Positions 56,152 to 62,000 of a DNA stretch of 62,000 nucleotides are shown piece after piece. Within the stretch, counting starts at the first letter, position 1; each line of letters opens with the position of its first letter. The stretch spans positions 13,414-75,413 of the forward strand of contig NMRA01000276.1 of the NCBI GenBank assembly GCA_002633005.1. Direction: 5' to 3'. The position numbers and the translations under genes were made by a program. The stretch comes from Phoronis australis. Lineage: Eukaryota > Phoronida > Phoronidae. Below the pieces are notes generated by a model. That model searched no databases, was not told where the DNA came from, and worked only from the letters and a program-made list of their open reading frames with translations.

Positions 56152-57710
56152 CAGGGCTCGACGTTATTAAAATCGCCAGGTCGCATTTTGCGACCTAGCC
56201 AAAATCCCAGGTCGCATTTTCAAAATCCAGCTCGCATTCGTAAACGCCAGGTCGCAAAATTTTCCCGCCATTTTTACGCGCCAAAATAGATTTTTTAGAT
56301 CATCGAGAAATTGCTCTTACTTGCAGCGTTAAATACTCACAAATTTCGGATCTCAAAATTGACTTCATTCATGCAGGTGCCTTACTGTTCTTCACGACCG
56401 CCATTGAAAGACTCTAGAGCGCAAGGCAAGTTGCCGACGTGAAAGTTGAATCAGTGCTCTCTAACTGACTTGTGCATTCGAGTAGCTAAACTTGCGATGT
56501 GAAAAGGGAGAAAATGCCCCTTGAAAAAGTATCCGGGATATTTTTAGATCTGGCCTGCTACTGGTTGTCATCAAAGTCGTTAACGATTCAAACTAACTCG
56601 GGTAATGGCGAGTTTGCTCCGCAATACCTTCCAAGTACNNNNNNNNNNNNNNNNNNNNNNNNNNNNNNNNNNNNNNNNNNNNNNNNNNNNNNNNNNNNNN
56701 NNNNNNNNNNNNNNNNNNNNNNNNNNNNNNNNNNNNNNNNNNNNNNNNNNNNNNNNNNNNNNNNNNNNNNNNNNNNNNNNNNNNNNNNNNNNNNNNNNNN
56801 NNNNNNNNNNNNNNNNNNNNNNNNNNNNNNNNNNNNNNNNNNNNNNNNNNNNNNNNNNNNNNNNNNNNNNNNNNNNNNNNNNNNNNNNNNNNNNNNNNNN
56901 NNNNNNNNNNNNNNNNNNNNNNNNNNNNNNNNNNNNNNNNNNNNNNNNNNNNNNNNNNNNNNNNNNNNNNNNNNNNNNNNNNNNNNNNNNNNNNNNNNNN
57001 NNNNNNNNNNNNNNNNNNNNNNNNNNNNNNNNNNNNNNNNNNNNNNNNNNNNNNNNNNNNNNNNNNNNNNNNNNNNNNNNNNNNNNNNNNNNNNNNNNNN
57101 NNNNNNNNNNNNNNNNNNNNNNNNNNNNNNNNNNNNNNNNNNNNNNNNNNNNNNNNNNNNNNNNNNNNNNNNNGTGCCGCAGTGCGGTATCAGGGATATT
57201 GTCGTGGATATTTGGTACATGTAATAAGGATATCTTATGTGAAACATAAACATTTTTGTCCACCACAAAGTTTGGTAAGTTAATCGCTTAAGAATTAGTA
57301 GAAACACCGTTGTTTTGTGAAGTTTTATCACCTGTTAAGCAGTGGCCCGAAACTTTCTTCGGCGAATCCGGGAATTTACAAAAGTGGCCGAAAGAGTTAG
57401 CCAATGATACGCGTCGAAGATCGATACTGCATATCCCATGTTCACGCGACTTGCTTACAAGTCATCGGGAGGGCTGTCCCCGTTAGTGTTGTTTTGAACT
57501 TGGATTTGGCAGCGACCAAATAACGGTCGGATTAACAAGAGCTGCTTTGTATTTGCCAGGTATCTGTTGAGAAATGTAAAAACTCAGCTCGCATTCGTTG
57601 GAAATTCCAGGTCGCATTTTGCGACTTGATACGAGCTGACAAAAATCTCAGCTCGCATTTCCAAATTTCAGGTCGCAAATGCGACCTGCAGCTCGTTATG
57701 TCGAGCCCTG
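56152..57710. mobile_element. hAT-like element, nested inverted copy (contains gap)
   Basis: CAGGGCTCGACGTTATTAAA at the left and TTATGTCGAGCCCTG at the right show this copy is inverted relative to its host copy. TTATA-rich flanks (ATATTATA and TTATAATA) replace the single TATTATTATAAC at the matching place in 33884-36093, consistent with an 8-bp target duplication. The middle is N from 56639 to 57173. Confidence 0.85.
56639..57173. other. Assembly gap (535 N)
   Basis: Lies within the nested hAT-like copy. Flanking sequence matches 33884-36093 in inverted order. Confidence 0.97.
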
Positions 57711-58199
57711 TTATAATAACGTTTCTTACTATTGCAGTCTTTCAATATCTTATTGCCGCAAACACTCATGTAAACGACTATGCTCATGCATGCGCCTACT
57801 CCCTACTTTTGAGGTGTTTTATAATAAGGGCTCACTACTCTACTAATCGTTCCCCTCAACTTTCGATCGAGAATCCCCAATTAAGCGCCCACAGTTCATG
57901 CTATCGCCCATCATAGCGCACTACAAACGACCATGCGTGGTTTGAAATTGACACGCAGTCTATATAGTGAGTCACTCTCGTTTTACACATTAACAAATTC
58001 AGTTTTCAAAAAACATCTTTTCTCAATATGTAATAACCGAACCCCTTCTTTGTTTTATTCCTTCGAAAGAAAGTTAACAATAGAGAAAAAAGATGAGGAA
58101 ACTTATTCAGCATCTGAGGGGAAGGTGACTCACAGTCGGGAGACGGTCCTCTCTTATCAAAAACATCCCGCAAGGATCATGTGAGGAAGACATGCCAGT

Positions 58200-58575
58200 G
58201 TTGTTGCCATGCACTGACAGATTTTGTGTCAAACATTTAGAAGTCTAAATGCACATGTGATGCAAAGAACTTAAACCGTTATTTAATCGCTTTACCGGAC
58301 TCGACTCTCACACTGATTTCCTGCAAACACTTGTTATGCCAAATGTAGATAGCAAATCAATCATTTAGTATGACGGTGCCCTTACAAAGTCTAGAGCTAT
58401 TGACATTGAAAAGCTCTTTGAGGACGGACCCTTTGATCCCCTTGAACAAGTGGATTAAGAAAATTATGTGGCTGGTGCAACTAAGCCATTGGTTCACAAA
58501 CTGCCAGTTCATGATGAACTTTTGATGGTTTTTATTAAATTGAGGATGAAATTGTCAGTGACCTTTCTGTGATGT
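58200..58575 (+). pseudogene. DDE transposase relic (ISL2EU/IS4EU-like)
   Basis: One plus-strand frame reads CKELKPLFNRFTGLDSHTDF, then LQTLVMPNVDSKSII, stop, YDGALTKSRAIDIEKLFEDG, stop, and HDELLMVFIKLRMKLSV. The last block resembles the helix before the DDE core (DEFLLVLMRLRLGL-type) in ISL2EU/IS4EU transposases, and FxxxTGL is also seen there. Two internal stops and no catalytic core show it is dead. Family placement rests on my memory of the motif pattern. Confidence 0.4.
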
Positions 58576-58695
58576 GGTTTTAAACAACGTAAGATAGTGG
58601 TGACACCTACAGTACACATAAATCACACACAACATCCATGAGTCTGATATGTGTTGACCTTAATGGCAGTGTTGTTTGTTTCTCACTTATATTAG

Positions 58696-58787
58696 TGAAA
58701 CAGCTGCAGCAATTTATAGAATCTTTGCAGCAAGAACATGATGAAGAACTGGATAATGCCATTGCAATAAACAGGATCCTTGTTTTG
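58696..58787 (+). CDS. Orphan candidate exon, unidentified
   Basis: A 92-nt open segment lies between a good acceptor (TTTGTTTCTCACTTATATTAG) and a GTAAATA donor. It encodes KQLQQFIESLQQEHDEEL and DNAIAINRILVL, a helical, coiled-coil-like stretch. No neighbouring exon was found. It could belong to the transposase relic or be chance. Confidence 0.25.
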
Positions 58788-59041
58788 GTAAATACCCAAT
58801 TCAAATCGTGACACGCTAGTCGATGTTGTCTATTTCAATGCCACAAGAATGAAAGAGGTTGAACACGCAGGCCCAGCGGACAACCCAAGTATTACCAACC
58901 GGCCACGTTTGGCTAAGACAATTGATCAGTTAGCCACAAGGGGTCTTTGTGTAATAATTCATTAGGCAAACCTATTCTGAAAGGTCAGAGGTCATATAGG
59001 TGTCAGTTTCGGTGTTTATGACACAAGCAAGTTTGTTTAAG

Positions 59042-60087
59042 TCTGTGCTTGATGCTTTAAAAATCCCCAGGTTGCAATTTGCAACCTAGCCAAAGTCCCA
59101 GGTGGCTTTTTCAAAATCCAGGTTGCAAAAATCTGTGCCATTTTTGCACGCCAAAACTGAGTTTAGGTCATCAAGAATATTTTGGATTATGCCCTTGTCT
59201 ATGACCCTGAAAATTTCCGAATTCCTGGTTACAAAATTGAGTTCTTACATGCATATACCACTATACGGTGTTACATTCTTCTCGACCCTCGACCACCACT
59301 GAAGTGTGTTGGAGGTGCATGTTGCATTGTCGTGCCACTCGTAACTCCTACCTGGGTTTTGTAGAGCTACTCTTCTAACCTACATCCTGTCATGGTTCAA
59401 AGAATCTGTCACAAGGCTGGTTGCCGATGTGAAAGTTGAATCAGCGGTCTCGAACTGACATATGCATTCGAGTATCAAAGTATGCTACATGAGTTAGAAG
59501 AAAATACTCATTGAAAAATAGAACTGTCCTGGTTATCAGAGTCATTAAACGTACACAGGTGGATAACTTTGAGTGCAAACTCCCTCCATTTGTTTGCAGT
59601 CCAAATTTCGTAAAGCGAACGATTGAAAAACGAGCAGTCACAAAAATCTGCAAAACGTCCCCCCCCCCCATCGTGCTGTTGATGGTATAGATTTAAAAGA
59701 AACATTGCTGTATCACGTCATATGCCATTGTCTGAAACTCTTTGGTGCATCCTAGCAATAATTTGCAAAAGAAGTGGAAAATACTAGCCAGTGAAACGCA
59801 TCAGAGATCAATTTTGTATTATGCCATGTTCGCTCTACATGTTTACAAATCATTGAGGGGTCTGTTCTCTGTTAGAGCTTGATTTGGCAACAACCAAATA
59901 AATGGCGAATTCACTGAAGTTGCTTTATGTTTGCCGAGTATCTGTCGAAAAGTGTAAAAGCTCAGCTTGCATAGGTTGGAAATTCCTGGTTGCATGTTAT
60001 GACTTGATATGAACTGACACAAATATAGCTCACATTGCCAAATTTCGGGCTGTAAATGCAAGTTTCAGCTCGTTATGTCGAGTGCTG
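59042..60087. mobile_element. hAT-like element, old diverged copy
   Basis: Begins CTGTGCTTGATGCTTTAAAA and CCAGGTTGCAATTTGCAACC, matching the start of 56152-57710 with CG-to-TG changes, and ends CAGCTCGTTATGTCGAGTGCTG. Interior blocks also match. The copy is about 1 kb, so it has internal deletions. Confidence 0.75.
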
Positions 60088-60942
60088 TGAGTGATGACTA
60101 TTTTGTAAGTCATTATTTTGACTGAAGTGGAATATATATGTGAAATAATGCATTTTTTCTCAAGATTTTTCTTCTCTTATGGATCGCATATAGGCAATAT
60201 CCCTCTGCTCTGCAATTAGGTACATTCAGGTCTCCTTGTATATGCATGCGTATTTCTTTTTGCAGTGATGTCTGACTTTGATTTACTGGTCTATGTAAAA
60301 TTACCTTGTTACAACGAAATCAAGCTGTTACGATCATACTTGTCGCAAATACATCACAAGTAAATTGGTGATGACTTAACTTGTTCATGTAAATGAATGG
60401 GTGTGTAGTAGGAACAAAGAAAACGGCAACTTGTACAGATTGATGAGTTGCCAGGCAACTTGTACAGATTGATGAGTTGCCAGATGACAAGTTAAGCGAG
60501 TTTACTTGTGTGTGCGTTTCTATTCAAGAAAATCAGCTGTCGACTTTCCCTAGTGGCAATGTGTTTTCTTTGCCTTTGCCTTTCAATTTTGATCCAGTTA
60601 CTTCCTTGTTGATACTCATCGAAGGCAGATATAATACACTTTTTCTATTAAGTTGACTATGACAACCCCCCAATTTCAGTGTATTACGTGCCCCCTAGTG
60701 GGCATTTTTGTGTATTTCTGACCCCTGCCTCCCAATTGCCAGATGCTCCTCCGCTTCATATGTACAGCTTGTATCTAGTAAGTGGACTCTACCCACTGGA
60801 TACAATCAGTGGAACAACGTGATGCCATTCTTGTACAGCCTTTATCATGGTAGGGTAATAATGTTACTGTGCAGTCATTAGCTGATCAATGAGTGGTGTT
60901 TTATGTCTTTAACAGAGCTTTTATGTCTTACAGGTTTCTACA
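60088..60942 (+). promoter_or_regulatory. PUS3: PUS3 upstream region and 5' UTR
   Basis: Contains a 29-bp direct duplication (60423-60482, CAACTTGTACAGATTGATGA) and a CTCF-like site on the minus strand at 60688-60703 (GCCCACTAGGGGGCAC). A strong acceptor (TTTTATGTCTTACAG, AG at 60932-60933) lies nine bases before the ATG, implying a spliced 5' UTR. Confidence 0.5.
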
Positions 60943-62000
60943 ATGTCGAATATGGATGCTCTGAGAAAAAGAAAGAAATGTTTGGATTATGACAATCTGG
61001 ATAATGTATCTAAGCAAGAACTGGTAGACAAAGTAAAGCAGCAAGAGGCCCATATTTTGCAACTTCAAAACATTGTGGCAAAGATACCAAAGAGAGGTGC
61101 ATTGGCATCTGTTGAATATACCAAAAAGCCTCGCAAGAATAAGCCATTTGACTTTTCTAAGTGGAATACAAGACATGTTGCTTTGAAGATATTGTACTTA
61201 GGCTGGGACTATAATGGATTTGCTCACAGTGAAGATACATCTAATACAATAGAAGCTCAATTATTTACAGCTCTTCTACAAACCAAATTGATAGAGTCAA
61301 GAGAAGGGTCTTGTTATCAGAGATGTGGTCGAACTGATAAAGGTGTCAGCGCCCTTTGTCAGGTTATTTCCATTGAGCTACGCACAAATTTACTTGAAGG
61401 ACTGGGTGTTAAAGTTAGAAAAAATGGTTCCGCTGGTGAAAGAGCAGGAGATAAAACTAGCGAACTTCCATATGTAAAGATGGTAAATGCCAGCCTTCCT
61501 CATGAAATTCGAGTGATCGCATGGACGCCGGTTGATGATGAATTTAGTGCACGTTTTAGCTGTCAGAGGCGAACATACAAATACTTCATCACTATGGGAC
61601 AGCTGGATGTTGAAGTTATGAGGGAAGCGGCTCAGAAACTTGTGGGATCTCATGATTTTCGCAACTTTTGTAAAATGGATGTTGCCAACGGTATCACCAA
61701 ATTCATTAGGAGCATTTCACAAATATCTATTGAAGCAATAAACAACGATTCTGACGGCTATCAGCTGTGTGAGTTTACGGTAGTTGGAAATGCGTTTTTG
61801 TGGCATCAGATTCGATGCATTGTAGCTATACTGGTCCTCATTGGTGGAGGAAAGGAACGGCCAGACGTCATTGATGACCTCCTCAATGTTGGTCAGAACC
61901 CAAGGAAACCCCAGTATGCAATGGCCTCAGAGCTGCCTCTGGTTTTGTTCAGCTGTGACTACACAGATCTGGAGTGGGTCTATGATGAGCAACATCTCAT
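60943..62000 (+). CDS. PUS3: PUS3, tRNA pseudouridine(38/39) synthase, 3' part outside window
   Basis: PUS3 (DEG1) isomerises uridine to pseudouridine at positions 38 and 39 in the tRNA anticodon stem-loop. The frame is open for 352 codons without an intron and runs off the window; human PUS3 has 481 residues. The start is the first ATG after the acceptor at 60933. Residues 15-60 form a charged helix (LVDKVKQQEAHILQLQ). The TruA-type core begins with RHVALKILYLGWDYNGF. RCGRTDKGVSA follows, with the catalytic Asp at residue 132, then ARFSCQRRTYKYF, GSHDFRNFCKMDVANG and FLWHQIRCIVAILVLIG. All are diagnostic of the family. No lesion is seen. It is divergent from NOP2. Confidence 0.97.
   Translation, partial: MSNMDALRKRKKCLDYDNLDNVSKQELVDKVKQQEAHILQLQNIVAKIPKRGALASVEYTKKPRKNKPFDFSKWNTRHVALKILYLGWDYNGFAHSEDTSNTIEAQLFTALLQTKLIESREGSCYQRCGRTDKGVSALCQVISIELRTNLLEGLGVKVRKNGSAGERAGDKTSELPYVKMVNASLPHEIRVIAWTPVDDEFSARFSCQRRTYKYFITMGQLDVEVMREAAQKLVGSHDFRNFCKMDVANGITKFIRSISQISIEAINNDSDGYQLCEFTVVGNAFLWHQIRCIVAILVLIGGGKERPDVIDDLLNVGQNPRKPQYAMASELPLVLFSCDYTDLEWVYDEQHL

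Larger units (their letters stand above)
54920..58086. mobile_element. hAT-like element, outer copy (interrupted, right end lost)
   Basis: Starts CAGGTCTTGACATTAACG and GGTCGCATTTGCGACC like 33884, follows that copy through 56150, then resumes at 57711 after an inserted relative. It matches up to the AAAGTTAACA block (about 58080; 35545 in the other copy). The expected final 540 bp and right terminus are absent. Confidence 0.7.

Noticed and set aside
56499-57331. Four open frames of 214-247 codons across 56.5-57.3 kb
   Set aside because: They exist only because the run of N is read as open. The flanks are hAT-like transposon DNA.

Overview
This window looks like nuclear DNA of an invertebrate animal. 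It is AT-rich, genes are split by long introns, splice sites are canonical GT/AG, and every kind of repeat is dense: LINE, Penelope-like element, hAT-like and TA- or TTAA-flanked MITEs, minisatellites. The two recognisable host proteins resemble human NOP2 and PUS3 closely, which suits a bilaterian. A marine invertebrate deuterostome or lophotrochozoan is my guess, but the species cannot be fixed from sequence alone. Two runs of N (44976-45032 and 56639-57173) show this is a draft assembly.

The main gene is NOP2 (NSUN1), the nucleolar 28S rRNA cytosine-C5 methyltransferase, on the minus strand. Its start codon is at 54149 and its stop codon at 13489, a span of about 40.7 kb. I could place 15 coding exons whose splice phases agree at every junction; together they encode 753 residues. 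Motif I (SAAPGGKT), motif IV (DAPCSGTG) and motif VI (STCS) of the m5C methyltransferase fold are all present. One conserved stretch of roughly 70-80 residues, expected between exons 6 and 7, was not found; that intron holds an assembly gap and a 66-bp tandem array.

At the right edge PUS3 (tRNA pseudouridine 38/39 synthase) runs on the plus strand from 60943 off the end of the window. It has an uninterrupted reading frame of 352 codons with the catalytic Asp in CGRTDKG. NOP2 and PUS3 are therefore divergent neighbours, both RNA-modifying enzymes. The 6.8 kb between their start codons is filled by copies of one hAT-like element, one nested inside another, plus a decayed DDE-transposase-like relic.

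Left of NOP2 (1-13.4 kb) lie a C2H2 zinc-finger remnant at the window edge, a short unidentified minus-strand reading frame, two foldback or hAT-like MITEs, a 700-bp TTAA-flanked inverted-repeat element, a large self-complementary 22-bp minisatellite with outlying patches, and a two-exon THAP domain whose first exon lacks one T.

NOP2 introns carry: an L1-like LINE hit by two MITEs of one TA-targeting family; a modular repeat whose units contain CTCF-like sites (CCACTAGGKGGC), tandemly amplified over 4 kb in intron 10 and scattered elsewhere; MITEs ending in CAGGGCTTGGAAT; a 2.2-kb hAT-like element with subterminal GCGACCTGG/GCGAGCTG motifs; a Penelope-like fragment with a GIY-YIG domain between inverted terminal repeats; a 170-bp palindrome; and at least nine separate tandem arrays. 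No tRNA, rRNA or CRISPR was seen.
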